A DNA stretch of 64,000 nucleotides from Erythrobacter sp. AP23 (GCF_001542855.1 NZ_LNBY01000018.1:248001-312000), one strand, 5' to 3'; shown: positions 34,697 to 45,263, counted from the first letter of the stretch. Translations and numbers: made by a program. Notes: generated by a model from the sequence alone, not told the origin.

Positions 34697-35442
34697 ATCG
34701 CGGAATTCAAGCTGTTTGAGCTCGTCCGGCCTGAGCCCGGTATTGGCCGCGAAAAGTACAAAGTCGTGCAACTGCTCCGCATGCCACCGATAGTGCGGAC
34801 GCTGCGGGTCCGCCGCGTTGGATCGCGTGGCCTGATACAATAGCTTATATTCGTTTGGCGTAAACCAGGGTCGATGTTCGACCTTGGTTTGGCGACGGTA
34901 AGGATCTGAAAGATCTGGGACGTGTTCGATCCATCCGTGACGGTAGGCGGTCTTCAGCACCATGCTCAGCGTTACGACTTCGTTGTGAAGTGTGTTGCGC
35001 GCAGGCGGCTTCCACTCCTTCTCGTCATCGTTCCAGCCTTCCGGCTTAGTCATCCGCTTCACACGGTATTCCTGAGCGGTGCCGGAGGTGATGCTCTTAA
35101 CGGGCATCTTTTCGAAGTGAGGTAGTAAATGAAGCCTGATCCGGTCTTTGTGGCCCTGCACCCACTTGGGGCTGCGCCGGCCACGGGTGATCGCTTCGTA
35201 CTCTTTTCAAATTGCTTTGCGGCCTGAGCAAAGGTTTTGCCGGACTCGAGCTCGCCAAATCTCTTTTTGGCGCAGAGCTCCAGATACCAATCTTCGGCAA
35301 CGTCTTTGGCGCGACCGAGGCTGCGCAGCTTCGTGCTTTTGCGCCACTCCTTGCCGTCGAGGTATGTGGAGCAGTGCCAGTTACCGCCGTCCGCACGGCG
35401 GTAGAGGCGGACCTTGTCACCTAAGATTCGATGTATTTCCAA
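34697..35442 (-). pseudogene. Tyrosine integrase remnant: frameshifted and cut by the IS
   Basis: The frame begins MEIHRILGDKVRLYRRADGG with the N-terminal arm-binding domain. It is broken near 35203 by a one-base deletion (AAGAGTAC where AAGGAGTAC would continue as EKEYEAITRGRRSPKWVQGHKD). It resumes in the second frame down to LRPDELKQLEFRD, where the IS right end cuts it. The catalytic R of TGLRPDEL survives, but H-x-x-R and Tyr are gone. Its start faces a tRNA-fMet 3'-end sequence 140 bases upstream, the expected attachment site of such an integrase. Confidence 0.8.
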
Positions 35443-35565
35443 AGCGCCTCCCTTTGTGTGCGTTTGTGTGAGCGCTGTGCGACTCCATTTTAGTGTATCA
35501 CGGGGGAGTTTTGAGCGTCAAATGCGTGCCGCAGACAAAGAAAAAACCCCTATGAAAAAAATGGT

Positions 35566-36309
<744 letters not shown>

Positions 36310-36614
36310 GGGCAAACTCCGAAATTCCTTCGAAACATCGCCCCGTTGCGATCGGCGGAGAAGGTCTAAGCGCCGGATGTGGAGAATTATGCGGCTATAT
36401 GAAGAGCAAGGGCATCTCGCGCCTGACCGCTCCCCTTGGAGCGATCAGCCATCGACCTTCAGCCTAAGTCGATTGCCAGCATTGCAAGGTCTGCTCTTGT
36501 CTTTTTACCCAAACGCGGACTGATAGTTTTCTGCCGAGTATCTGGCATGGAAAAGGCGGCCCGTCCCGATTGGGACGGACCGCCCGCCGAGTGACCTGGA
36601 CCTGTCAGGAGGGG
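36310..36614. other. Intergenic region before the ParB-like gene end
   Basis: It holds a probable promoter for the leftward serine recombinase remnant and the terminator of the ParB-like gene (36551-36584). An open frame of 71 codons on the plus strand has no ribosome-binding site. I see no gene. Confidence 0.5.
36551..36584 (-). terminator. Terminator of the ParB-like gene
   Basis: On the minus strand, GGCGG-t-CCGTCCC pairs with GGGACGG-g-CCGCC around AATC and is followed by TTTT, 31 bases past the stop at 36615. Confidence 0.8.
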
Positions 36615-38588
36615 TCAGGCAGCCTGCTCGGCAATTTCGTCAGTTGCTTCGGCGTTCACCGCCTCGTCTCCTTCGTGGTCGGCCAATTCGACTTCTTCCG
36701 AACCGGCGAAACGCATGCTCGAAGGCACCCAGGCCTGCGCTCGTTCCTTGATATCTGCCTCGCCGATGAAGTTGCCCGAGAAAATGCGTTCGGCAGCGCT
36801 CGCGAGTTCTGCCTTCTTCGACGCAGCGTAGCGACTGACCATTTCGGGACCACCAGCGGCATCGAGCGCTTCGAGCGTGCGGGTCTTGGCAACACGGTCG
36901 AAGTAGTTGGCAGCCGTAGGACGCCACCAATGCGCGGTCTCGATTTCGAGCAGCGAGCCGAGCGCCTCGTGCATCGGCACCGAACGCTCGCCTTCGCAGG
37001 CAAGACTGGCAACGAGTGCACGCGAGACGACATGACCAAGCCAGGCCGAGCGCGCCTCGTCGGTAAGCGCCCGGAACCTGGCAAACCGCTCGACATCGCT
37101 CTCGCCAGCACGCCAGCTTTCATCGAGCGACCCCGCGAATTCGGCCAAAGCAGCACTCGCCGGCGCATCCTTGGCCTCAAACCCGGTGACCGGGCCGGAC
37201 GCTACCGATCCGACAAGCGTCGACGCTTTCTTGGCGCGCCAGTCGTGCCCATCGGCATCGGCGAGCGTGAAGACCATGAAGTCGAGTGCCAGTGCCGGAT
37301 CGTTTGCGAGATGGATCGCGAGGATGTCGCGGCGCTGCATCGCGAGCTCGTCGAGCAGGCGCTGGGACAGCGAGCTCCCTTTAGGCTTCGCCGCTCCGCT
37401 CTCCTCGACGGCCTCGACCACACATTCGTCAGCGATGACTTCGGTCTCGGTGTAGTATTGCTGGACCAATGTCGGCTCGCCATTTCGCGAGAGGACTAGG
37501 AAGGCGCCAGCTTCGGATTTCAGCTCGTCGGCGAGTACCGGCGGCCGATCATTGATCGCGCGCATGGCGCGGTCGATTACCACGAGTTCCTGTTCGGCCT
37601 TGGCGACCTCATCCTCGTCGCTGTCCTCGTCTTCGAGCACAGCGGCGACGCGGTCGTAGTCGGCCTCGAGCTCGCCAAGTTCCTTCGCTTCCTGTTCGGT
37701 CATCGGCGCAGGCTCGCAAGGCAGACGGCTCAGACCTTCAACAAGGTCGTGGCTGACGTAATTGCCAAGGGTCGGCCGAATCCAGGCAAGTCCATATTCG
37801 AGCGCGGTCTTTTCTGCGGCTTCGTCCATGGCCTTGTGCGCTAGGTCCTCGAGCAGCGCGACGTCGATCCAGCTCTCGCTGGCATCATCGTCGAACAGTT
37901 CGCGCTCGATCCGGCCACCTGCGGCGATATAGGCATCGCGTCCGACGAGAACAGCACGCGGATCGGAACCGCGCACCGTGGCATCGAGCACCATGCGGCG
38001 GATCGTGTCGGGCGTGATCTGGTACCAGGCGTCCTGCAGTTCGGCATAGACATGCGCCTGGCGCTCCACGTCGGAGATCGCGCCGTAGGCCTTGGCCATG
38101 TCGAGCGTGATCGTGCCTTCGGCGAGCGCTTCGAAGACGCAAGGCGCGAGACTTGCAAGGCGCAGACGTCCTTCGACGAACCGGACAGTGAGGCCGAAGC
38201 GGCGCGCCACGTTTTCCGTGGTAGCCCCTGCCTCGATGATGGAGGCGAAGGCCTGCGCCTCGTCGGCGGGGTTCATCGCGAGGCGCTGGAAGTTCTCGGC
38301 AAGACTTGCTTCGCGCACTTCGCTTTCCTCGCCTTCGATAACGAGGCAAGTGACTTCGTGCGTGTCAGGCAAGGTGCCCTCTTCGGCCAGCGCCTGCAGC
38401 GCGGTGAGACGGCGACCGCCGGCCTCGACCTCGAACTTGCCGCGCTTTCCTTTGCGCACGACGAGGTTCTGCAGCAGGCCGCGCGCAGCAATGTCTGCCC
38501 GCAACTGGAGGTCGGCCAGCACGTCGCTCGACTTGCGAACGTTGCGCGGACTCGGGACGAGCTTCTTCAAGGGAATTGACTGGATCAT
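36615..38588 (-). CDS. ParB/Srx-domain protein, large plasmid type
   Basis: Starting at MIQSIPLKKLVPSPRNVRKS (ATCAGGAG upstream) gives 657 residues, about twice a chromosomal ParB. The N-terminal ParB/Srx nuclease-like domain has SPRNVRKS, GGRRLTALQAL and EASLAENFQRLAMNPADEA, then an HTH (VARRFGLTVRFVEGRLRLA). The long C-terminal region is acidic and helical. No parA lies beside it. Proteins of this type are common on sphingomonad and rhizobial plasmids next to the strawberry-notch methylase and may act in partition, regulation or CTP-dependent DNA loading. The second ParB-like protein at 58 kb has similar architecture. Confidence 0.82.
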   Translation of the reverse strand: MIQSIPLKKLVPSPRNVRKSSDVLADLQLRADIAARGLLQNLVVRKGKRGKFEVEAGGRRLTALQALAEEGTLPDTHEVTCLVIEGEESEVREASLAENFQRLAMNPADEAQAFASIIEAGATTENVARRFGLTVRFVEGRLRLASLAPCVFEALAEGTITLDMAKAYGAISDVERQAHVYAELQDAWYQITPDTIRRMVLDATVRGSDPRAVLVGRDAYIAAGGRIERELFDDDASESWIDVALLEDLAHKAMDEAAEKTALEYGLAWIRPTLGNYVSHDLVEGLSRLPCEPAPMTEQEAKELGELEADYDRVAAVLEDEDSDEDEVAKAEQELVVIDRAMRAINDRPPVLADELKSEAGAFLVLSRNGEPTLVQQYYTETEVIADECVVEAVEESGAAKPKGSSLSQRLLDELAMQRRDILAIHLANDPALALDFMVFTLADADGHDWRAKKASTLVGSVASGPVTGFEAKDAPASAALAEFAGSLDESWRAGESDVERFARFRALTDEARSAWLGHVVSRALVASLACEGERSVPMHEALGSLLEIETAHWWRPTAANYFDRVAKTRTLEALDAAGGPEMVSRYAASKKAELASAAERIFSGNFIGEADIKERAQAWVPSSMRFAGSEEVELADHEGDEAVNAEATDEIAEQAA

Positions 38589-38649
38589 GGGTGTTCTCCT
38601 GATAGGATGCAGGCGCAGGTGAGGATCACGAGGCCCACAAGCCCAAAGG

Positions 38650-38664
38650 GCTCCCTCCACTCTC
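38650..38664 (-). promoter_or_regulatory. Purine-rich leader element of the ParB-like gene
   Basis: On the minus strand, GAGAGTGGAGGGAGC lies 62-76 bases upstream of the ATG. It closely resembles the ardC leader element (GAGAGAGGAGGGAGC). Confidence 0.45.
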
Positions 38665-38692
38665 ATTCTGAGATTGGGGTCTGCCCGAGGGA

Positions 38693-41600
38693 TCAGGCGG
38701 CAAGCGCGGGGAGGACCGACGAGGCTGCGGAGACTGGCACGAACAGCCGCGTGCGGTATCGGATAATCTCGGTGAAGCAGCCCTTGTTCTTGTACCAGTC
38801 GAGCCGATCGGGCGAGAAGCCAGTCAGTTCGAGGCGCTGTTCGCCGCCGACCAACGAGCGCTTCACGGTAAGTGGATCATGGCTTGCGAGGCCCAGCGGT
38901 TTTCCGCTTGCGAGGACGAGGTCGCCGATCTGCTCTGCCGATGGTCCGGTAACCCCGGACAGGCCAAAGGTTTTGGAAATCGCAAAGAGATCAACATCGA
39001 GCACTTCACGTCCGATGATCGACTGGCCGTCCTCGGCAACGAGCCGGGTGACCCGGACATGATCGCCAGACAGGCGCTTCCAGACCGGGAGCAGCAGCCC
39101 GGTAGCGAGATGGACGCGCTCGGTCACCGGTGAAGCGCCAGCCTCTTCTTCCTCGGCACGCCAGGCGCTCGTGAACGCGGTGACGCCAGTTTCTTCCCAG
39201 TGGCTTTCACCCAGTGCCTCAAGCGTCCAGTTCGCGGACTTGAGCGGTCGCAGCAGGCGCCGACGTTCGATCACCTCCCCGTCGTCGGCGATGAGACGCC
39301 GGGCTGGTATCGACAGCGCGACCTTGCCCGAGCGCGCATTGCGCATCGGGATTGCGTGCGGGCTGCCAATCTCGTGCATCCGTAGCAGGCGCTGCAGGCG
39401 CAGAGGCCGCAGGTGCCTCGTCACTTCGAGCGAGACGAGGCGGGTTTCCGCTCCGGTCACGGGGTCGGTGCGCAGGAGTTCATCGGCGAGGACCGTGAAA
39501 CGATCGACCTTCACGGTTTCCAGTCCCTGATCGAGCGTTCCGGCCTCGCGCGCGGCTTCGATCCGCGCTTCGACGAGGCCAAGATATTCATCGAAGATGG
39601 CGTTCTGGAGCGCGATCGGCAGCGCGAGGATGCGGTTGAGCCAGCGCTGGATCGTGGGGAGATTGTCGGTCAGTCCCCCATCTGGGTTTTCGAGACGGAG
39701 GCCCGTTCGCTCGACGAAGTGGCCGAAAGTGGTGGCTTCGAGCTTGCCGTCATAGAGCAGCTGGAACCAGCGGCTGAGCGCGTCGCGCGCATAATCGCTT
39801 TCGAGATTGTCGGCCGGGTCGAACAGGTTCTGTCCGCCGGTCTGGCGCTGGCCGCGCGTAAGCGCGCCCAAAGCGTCGAGCCTTCGCGCAATAGTCGAGA
39901 TGAACCGGCGCTCGCCCTTCACATCTGTGGTGACCGGGCGGAACAGCGGGGCTGAGGCCTGATTGGTGCGGTTCGTGCGACCAAGGCCCTGGATGGCGTT
40001 GTCGGCGCGCCATCCCGGTTCAAGCAGGAAGTGAACCCGGCGCTGCTGGTTCCTGGCGCCCAAGTCGGCATGATAGGAACGCCCCGTGCCGCCCGCATCC
40101 GAGAAGACCAGGATGCGCTTGGTCCCTTCCATGAAGGTTTGCGCTTCGGCGACATTGGCGCTGGGGCTACGCCGTTCGAGGCGCTGCTCACCATCGCGGC
40201 CGAGGACAAGCCTGCGGGTCCGGCCCGTGACTTCGGCCACGGCGTCGGTTCCGAAATGTTCGATAATCGCATCGAGCGCAGTGGCGATGGGCGGCAGTGC
40301 GCAAAGCTGTTCGATCAGCGCATCGCGCGCAGCAATGGCGCGCGGGCAGAAAACGGGATTGCCCTCTCCGTCGCTCATCGCCTCGGAGCGAAGATTGCCG
40401 TCCTCGTCGGCGAAGACCTGCATCAATCGTATCGGGAAGCTCTTCGTAAGGTAGTCGATGACGTATTCACGCGGGGACAGATCGATATCGAGAGCTTCGC
40501 GTTCTTCCACGGTAAGGTCGGCAAGGCGCCGGTCGAGCATGGCCTCGGCGGTCGAGACCAGCTGCACGACAACCGAATGCTCTTCGCCAAGCGCTACTTC
40601 CATCGCGGGGATCAGGCTCGGCAATTTCATCGAAAGCAGGAGCTGGGCAAAGAAGCGCTGCTTGGTGCCTTCGAAGATCGATAGCGCCGCAGCCTTGGCA
40701 TTGCGGTTGAGCGTGTCGCCGCTGTCCTCGTCGACCACGCGGGTTGCTTCGAGCGCAGCTTCGAGGTTGCGGTGAATGATCGCCCAGGCATCAGCATAGG
40801 CATCATAGATTTTTATCTGCGCTTCGGTCAGGCTGTGTTCGAGGATCTCGTACTCGACCCCGGCGAAGGACAGCGCACGGGCAAGATAGAGACCCTGGGC
40901 CTTGAGATCACGGGCGACGAGCTCCATCGCCGCGACGCCGCCAGCGCGGATCTCGGTCATGAATGCCTCGTGGGTCGGAAAGGCGGTCTCGGGTCCCCAA
41001 AGGCCGAGGCGGGAAGTGTAACCGAGGTTGGCGATATCCGAAGCGCCAGTGGCAGACGCGTAGAGCACGCGGGCGCGTGGGAGATGGTTTTGCAACCTGA
41101 GGCCCGCCATGCCCTGTTCGGAGCCCTTGACCTTGCCGCGGGTTGAAGAGCCCCCAAGCGCATTGGCCATCGCGTGGGCTTCGTCAAAGGCGATCACACC
41201 GTCGAAATCCTCGCCCGCCCAGGCAAGGATCTGGTCGAGCCGCGTATCCTCGGCGCGGCCCGAGCGCAGCGTTGGATAGGTGACGAAGAGAATGCCTTCG
41301 GACATCGTTACGGGCTGGCCGAGTTTCCAGCGCGAGAGCGGCTGGAGATCGAGCGGCAGCCCGCCAAGCGCCTCCCAGTCGCGGCGTGCATCTTCGAGCA
41401 GCGCCTCGTTCTTGGTGATCCAGACATGTCGGCGCTCGCCTGCGAGCCAGCGATCCATGATGACCGCGGCGATCTGCCGTCCTTTGCCCGCTCCGGTTCC
41501 GTCGCCGAGGAAGAAGCCTTGGCGGTAGGAGTGTCCGTCCTCGGAGAGTTCCAGCGAGGTGCCTTCCTGGCTCACCTTGAACTGACCCGGAAGATCGCGC

Positions 41601-42940
41601 GCAAATGCCTGGGCAGCGTAGACCAGTGTCTCGCATTGCGCTTCGGACAGCAGGCCATCGGCCTGCCAACATGCGGGAAGGCGCGGGCAAACATCGGGCT
41701 GCGGTGCCGCGACCGAACCCATGGCGACCGATTCCACGAGCGGGGTGGGATGGGCCGGAGCGCCTTCGAACGCGATGCGGCTGGGCCGGTAAGGCAGGTA
41801 GATGCCTGCCTGTTCGGGCACAGGCGCGGGGTCGGCGAGGACCGAATAGGCAAGGTCGATCGCATTCGCCGTGGCTGCTGGTGTCGCGGCGAACGGCGCC
41901 ACCGGCCGAACCGGCGCGCTTTGGGCCGAAGTCTTGCCAACGAGGCGCACTGGCTTGCCGAGCGGCAGGCGGTGGATGTTGGCGGAGGTCTGTATGCGTG
42001 GCGGAAGCGCAGTGATAAGCTCGTGGAGCGAGATGAGGTCGGCAGTATCTCCGGTGATCGCAGGCGAGGACGCAGTCGGCGTCTTGTCGAACACAACCAG
42101 GCGAACAGCGATCCCCGTCCCTGTCCGGCGAAACATCTGCTGCAGGCGAACATCGAGGAGCAGCGATGCTTCGTCCTGTTCCTTGGCGAAGGCGGAGGCG
42201 TCGAAGCCTTCAGGCATAATGGCGACGATCCTCGCCCGATTAGCAGCGGCCCGGATTGCACCGCGTAGGTGACGCATAGCGGTCTCACCGTCCTTGCCGC
42301 GTTCCAGGCTGTGAGCGAACGGCGGGTTCATCAGCACGGCAGACGGAACAGGGCCGCGAAGCAAGTCGGCGATCAGTTCCCCGTCATGCGCAGTGATGGT
42401 GGCCGTGGGGAAGACGTGGGCCAGACCGTCTCGTCTTGCCGGATCGATCTCGTTGAGGAGCAGCGAAGCGTTCTGGACGCTGCCCCAAAGAGCAAGGGCA
42501 CCATTGCCTGCGGACGGTTCGAGGAGCGTGTCTTGCGCGCAGCCAGCTGCGGCCTTCGCCATCAGCCAGGCCAGCATTGGCGGGGTCGAGAACTGCTGGA
42601 GCTCGACCTGTGCTTCGCTGCGCACATGCCGCGGCGGAAAGGCAGCTTGGAGCCAGTCGAACCGCGCTTCGGCTTCATGCACGTTCGTCGCCAGATCGAT
42701 CCGTGAGGACTCTCGCAACCAGAGCAGTGCGCCGATCTCGACCGCGTTATTGTAGTCAGCGATGGTCCAGGCGCTTCCCCAGTCCAAAGATCCAGTCTCC
42801 TCGGCGAACAGCCCGGAAATGTCGGTACGGGTAAGATGACGTCCCGAAGCAAGAAGCGCGGCAACTCGGGTGCCGATGGCATAGGCCAAGGGCATGGACG
42901 GCAACTGCTCGCCGGCGGGAAACAGGTCTGATTGAAACAT
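38693..42940 (-). CDS. Strawberry-notch-type methylase/helicase fusion protein
   Basis: Starting at MFQSDLFPAGEQLPSM gives 1415 residues. The N-terminal methyltransferase-like region has LLEPSAGNGALALWG (SAM motif) and VLMNPPFAHSL (motif IV). The C-terminal superfamily 2 helicase of the SBNO type has DGTGAGKGRQIAAVI (Walker A), AFDEAHAMAN (DEAH) and QGLGRTNRTNQ (motif VI). Such giants are conserved on conjugative plasmids of alphaproteobacteria. They are presumed to modify or remodel incoming DNA, possibly as antirestriction or chromatin-like factors; the biochemical role is not established. It starts just downstream of the primase-like gene on the same strand. Confidence 0.85.
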   Translation of the reverse strand: MFQSDLFPAGEQLPSMPLAYAIGTRVAALLASGRHLTRTDISGLFAEETGSLDWGSAWTIADYNNAVEIGALLWLRESSRIDLATNVHEAEARFDWLQAAFPPRHVRSEAQVELQQFSTPPMLAWLMAKAAAGCAQDTLLEPSAGNGALALWGSVQNASLLLNEIDPARRDGLAHVFPTATITAHDGELIADLLRGPVPSAVLMNPPFAHSLERGKDGETAMRHLRGAIRAAANRARIVAIMPEGFDASAFAKEQDEASLLLDVRLQQMFRRTGTGIAVRLVVFDKTPTASSPAITGDTADLISLHELITALPPRIQTSANIHRLPLGKPVRLVGKTSAQSAPVRPVAPFAATPAATANAIDLAYSVLADPAPVPEQAGIYLPYRPSRIAFEGAPAHPTPLVESVAMGSVAAPQPDVCPRLPACWQADGLLSEAQCETLVYAAQAFARDLPGQFKVSQEGTSLELSEDGHSYRQGFFLGDGTGAGKGRQIAAVIMDRWLAGERRHVWITKNEALLEDARRDWEALGGLPLDLQPLSRWKLGQPVTMSEGILFVTYPTLRSGRAEDTRLDQILAWAGEDFDGVIAFDEAHAMANALGGSSTRGKVKGSEQGMAGLRLQNHLPRARVLYASATGASDIANLGYTSRLGLWGPETAFPTHEAFMTEIRAGGVAAMELVARDLKAQGLYLARALSFAGVEYEILEHSLTEAQIKIYDAYADAWAIIHRNLEAALEATRVVDEDSGDTLNRNAKAAALSIFEGTKQRFFAQLLLSMKLPSLIPAMEVALGEEHSVVVQLVSTAEAMLDRRLADLTVEEREALDIDLSPREYVIDYLTKSFPIRLMQVFADEDGNLRSEAMSDGEGNPVFCPRAIAARDALIEQLCALPPIATALDAIIEHFGTDAVAEVTGRTRRLVLGRDGEQRLERRSPSANVAEAQTFMEGTKRILVFSDAGGTGRSYHADLGARNQQRRVHFLLEPGWRADNAIQGLGRTNRTNQASAPLFRPVTTDVKGERRFISTIARRLDALGALTRGQRQTGGQNLFDPADNLESDYARDALSRWFQLLYDGKLEATTFGHFVERTGLRLENPDGGLTDNLPTIQRWLNRILALPIALQNAIFDEYLGLVEARIEAAREAGTLDQGLETVKVDRFTVLADELLRTDPVTGAETRLVSLEVTRHLRPLRLQRLLRMHEIGSPHAIPMRNARSGKVALSIPARRLIADDGEVIERRRLLRPLKSANWTLEALGESHWEETGVTAFTSAWRAEEEEAGASPVTERVHLATGLLLPVWKRLSGDHVRVTRLVAEDGQSIIGREVLDVDLFAISKTFGLSGVTGPSAEQIGDLVLASGKPLGLASHDPLTVKRSLVGGEQRLELTGFSPDRLDWYKNKGCFTEIIRYRTRLFVPVSAASSVLPALAA

Positions 42941-43002
42941 GGCAATTCGTCCTCCTGATGGGGGCATCGGGACACGCCCTCTGCCGGATCAGGAATTCGA
43001 GA

Positions 43003-43019
43003 AGCTCTCTCTCCTCTAC
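43003..43019 (-). promoter_or_regulatory. Purine-rich leader element of the methylase/helicase gene
   Basis: On the minus strand, GTAGAGGAGAGAGAGCT lies 63-79 bases upstream of the ATG and overlaps the end of the primase-like gene. It is related to the ardC and ParB-like leader elements. Confidence 0.4.
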
Positions 43020-43924
43020 CGCGCCGCTTTGCGGCGCAGCCATGCTGTAAGTTCATCGTTCCAGTCGGTGTCGCGTGAGGATGGTTTGCGAACGTGGATC
43101 GTCCGCCCATCGCGGGCATAAGCGGCCAGGCCACGCGACGCAGCCAGCTCGCCGCCAGCATCGTGATCGACGAAGAGGTGAAGCTCGGTCACGCTCTCAG
43201 GCACGCTGACGAGACCGAAGCGCTCATTGCCCAGGGTCGCCCAGACGGGGATGCCGGTAAGAGCATAAGCCGACATTGCGCTCTCGATCCCTTCAGCAAG
43301 GCCGAGCAGGCCGGAGGCCGGAGCGAAGAGACGAACAGCAGCTTCACCGAGCGCGCCAAGCGCGCGCTTCGGCTTGTCGAAATCAGCCTTGGCATCGCCC
43401 GAAAGGAAAGTGCGATGGATGGCGATCGGCCCCTCGTCGAGGTTGACCGCCGCAATCATCGCCGGCAAAAAGCGGGTTCGTCCTTTCGGACCAAGCGGCG
43501 TTCGTGAATGGAAGCGGAGCGCCGGAGATGCGGCAAGGATGCCGCGGCTCTCCAGATATGCCTTTGCCGGGCTGGCACGCAGTGGCTGTGCATCGCGCCA
43601 GATCCTCAGCGCTGCCGCCGAGGGTTTGCGCGTTCTGGTCTGCTCGGGACCTTCGGTAGTCGCAGAAGCTGAAAAGAGCGCCGGTGCCTCGAAACCTTCA
43701 CGCGCCAATGCAGACAATACGCTCTGCTGATCACATCCCGCAAAGCAATGGAAAAGGATAGCCTGTCGACCGAGCGACACACCGAGTGACGGCGTGCGGT
43801 CATCATGCGCGGGGCAACAGGCCATGCCCTTTGTGCCGGACCATTTGCCCCCTCGCGATTCGCAAATGCGACGGGCGGTCTCGGCAAGCGACCGGTTGGG
43901 ATGAGTTTGGACAGACAGGGACAT
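43016..43924 (-). CDS. Primase-like protein with CHC2 zinc finger and Toprim domain
   Basis: In this 302-residue protein, the N-terminal zinc-binding segment has ACCPAHDDRTPSLGVS and FHCFAGCD (DnaG-type CHC2). The Toprim domain has GLAEGIESAMSAY and LHLFVDHDAGG, holding the catalytic Glu and D-x-D. The compact size and DUF7146-like middle are typical of plasmid and phage primases. It probably primes the complementary strand after transfer. It lies upstream of the methylase/helicase gene and divergent from the transglycosylase gene. Confidence 0.85.
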   Translation of the reverse strand: MSLSVQTHPNRSLAETARRICESRGGKWSGTKGMACCPAHDDRTPSLGVSLGRQAILFHCFAGCDQQSVLSALAREGFEAPALFSASATTEGPEQTRTRKPSAAALRIWRDAQPLRASPAKAYLESRGILAASPALRFHSRTPLGPKGRTRFLPAMIAAVNLDEGPIAIHRTFLSGDAKADFDKPKRALGALGEAAVRLFAPASGLLGLAEGIESAMSAYALTGIPVWATLGNERFGLVSVPESVTELHLFVDHDAGGELAASRGLAAYARDGRTIHVRKPSSRDTDWNDELTAWLRRKAAR

Positions 43925-43960
43925 GCGAGCTCCTCAGCATGCAAAGTAGCCCCCTCATCA

Positions 43961-43978
43961 GCGCTCCTCTCCTCTCCC
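43961..43978 (-). promoter_or_regulatory. Purine-rich leader element of the primase-like gene
   Basis: On the minus strand, GGGAGAGGAGAGGAGCGC lies 37-54 bases upstream of the ATG. It is a fourth member of the shared leader family. Confidence 0.4.
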
Positions 43979-44013
43979 AAAGGCAGGCGTTCGCCGCTTT
44001 CCTACAGGGATAT

Positions 44014-44028
44014 GTTCTATCTATGTTC
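44014..44028. promoter_or_regulatory. LexA-type box upstream of the lytic transglycosylase operon
   Basis: The perfect GTTC-TATCTAT-GTTC lies 35-49 bases before the transglycosylase ATG at 44063, and about 90 bases upstream of the divergent primase-like gene. Confidence 0.65.
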
Positions 44029-44062
44029 TCTTTCGATTCGAATCAATGGAGCACAAGTCGAG

Positions 44063-44647
44063 ATGACCTCCCTCAATCGTCTGACTGCGATAGCGGTCGC
44101 CTGTCTGGGGATGATCGCGACCTCCTCACAGCAGGTCCGCGCCCAGGATTTCACTTTGTTCGAGCACGCGATCGTTCCACCAAAGACGGACCAGCAGCCG
44201 GCAAGGCAATATCTACCTGCAATCTACCAAACAGGGCCAGCAGACGTATCCTACCGGGAAGGCCTGTATATGGCGGCAATAGCCGAGGCCGAGCGCCGTT
44301 ACGGGCTTCCGACCAATCTGCTTCGTGCTCTCATCTGGGCTGAGTCCCGCTTCAATCCGATGGCTGTGAGTCCAGCCGGTGCTGCCGGGCTTGCTCAGCT
44401 TATGCCAGCCACGGCGCGAGAACTGGGCGTCCGGAACCGTCATGACCCTCTTGCATCGATCGACGGTGGCGCCAGGTACCTTCGCGACATGTTGGACCGG
44501 TTCGACGCGGTCCACCTGGCCTTGGCTGCTTACAATGCGGGCCCAGGTGCCGTCTCCCGATCACGCGGCATTCCCAACAATGGTGAAACGCCGCAATATG
44601 TCCGGTCTGTGTTGGGACGTTGGCAAGCAATTGGTACGTACAATTGA
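44063..44647 (+). CDS. Lytic transglycosylase (VirB1/SLT type)
   Basis: The ATG at 44063 gives 194 residues with a signal peptide (LTAIAVACLGMIATSSQQVRAQ). The SLT domain shows RALIWAESRFNPMAVSPAGAAGLAQLMPATA (key ESRFNP and GLAQLMP), with the catalytic Glu in AESRF, and ALAAYNAGPGAVSR. It cleaves peptidoglycan in the periplasm so the transfer channel can cross the wall. A longer open frame begins upstream but lacks a better start. A thermonuclease gene follows 64 bases later. Confidence 0.85.
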   Translation: MTSLNRLTAIAVACLGMIATSSQQVRAQDFTLFEHAIVPPKTDQQPARQYLPAIYQTGPADVSYREGLYMAAIAEAERRYGLPTNLLRALIWAESRFNPMAVSPAGAAGLAQLMPATARELGVRNRHDPLASIDGGARYLRDMLDRFDAVHLALAAYNAGPGAVSRSRGIPNNGETPQYVRSVLGRWQAIGTYN

Positions 44648-44711
44648 CGAAACTACCTGATTTCCGGCTATTGTCTGAAATCATGTGCCGGAATGAAGAC
44701 GGACAACGCCA

Positions 44712-45263
44712 GTGAATGAGACCCCCGGTGAGCCGTTCGACTTTCGCAAGGCGTTGAAGGCACAGAAGCGCCGGAAGCTGAGAAAGGAGATCGCGTTGGG
44801 TTTGGGAGCATTCGCGATCGTATTTGCTGGAGGGATGCTGGCACTCAACTGGTCAGTCCATGATGCCAGCCTTGCTAACGACGATCAGCAGCCTCAGGCT
44901 TTATTCCAGCAAGCAAGCTCCCCACAATTCGACATCTGCGGATCCGTCCGGCGCACATGCGTCGTGGATGGAGATACTTTCTGGCTTGATGGCGTGAAAA
45001 TCCGGATTGCCGACATCGACACTCCCGAGATCAGCGAGCCTCGTTGCGACTATGAATACCAGCTCGGCATGCGCGCGACGCACCGCCTTGTCGAATTGCT
45101 GAATGGCGGGCCCTTTGAACTGAGGACCATCGGTAGCAGAGACGAGGATCAGTACGGTCGCAAATTGCGGGTTGTAACGCGCGGCGGCCGCTCGCTTGGC
45201 GATCAGCTGGTCAGCGAAGGCCTGGCGCGAACCTGGACCGGGAGACGTGAACCATGGTGCTGA
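44712..45263 (+). CDS. Thermonuclease (SNase-like) with membrane anchor
   Basis: In this 183-residue protein, a basic N-terminus and one membrane helix (ALGLGAFAIVFAGGMLALNW, about 28-47) anchor a periplasmic SNase fold. The fold has VVDGDTFWLDGVKIRIADIDTPEI, Asp and Arg active-site residues, and DQYGRKLRVV. Such nucleases are frequent beside transfer genes; the role may be processing of extracellular DNA or of recipient-surface nucleic acid. It overlaps the next small gene by 10 bases. Confidence 0.85.
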   Translation: MNETPGEPFDFRKALKAQKRRKLRKEIALGLGAFAIVFAGGMLALNWSVHDASLANDDQQPQALFQQASSPQFDICGSVRRTCVVDGDTFWLDGVKIRIADIDTPEISEPRCDYEYQLGMRATHRLVELLNGGPFELRTIGSRDEDQYGRKLRVVTRGGRSLGDQLVSEGLARTWTGRREPWC

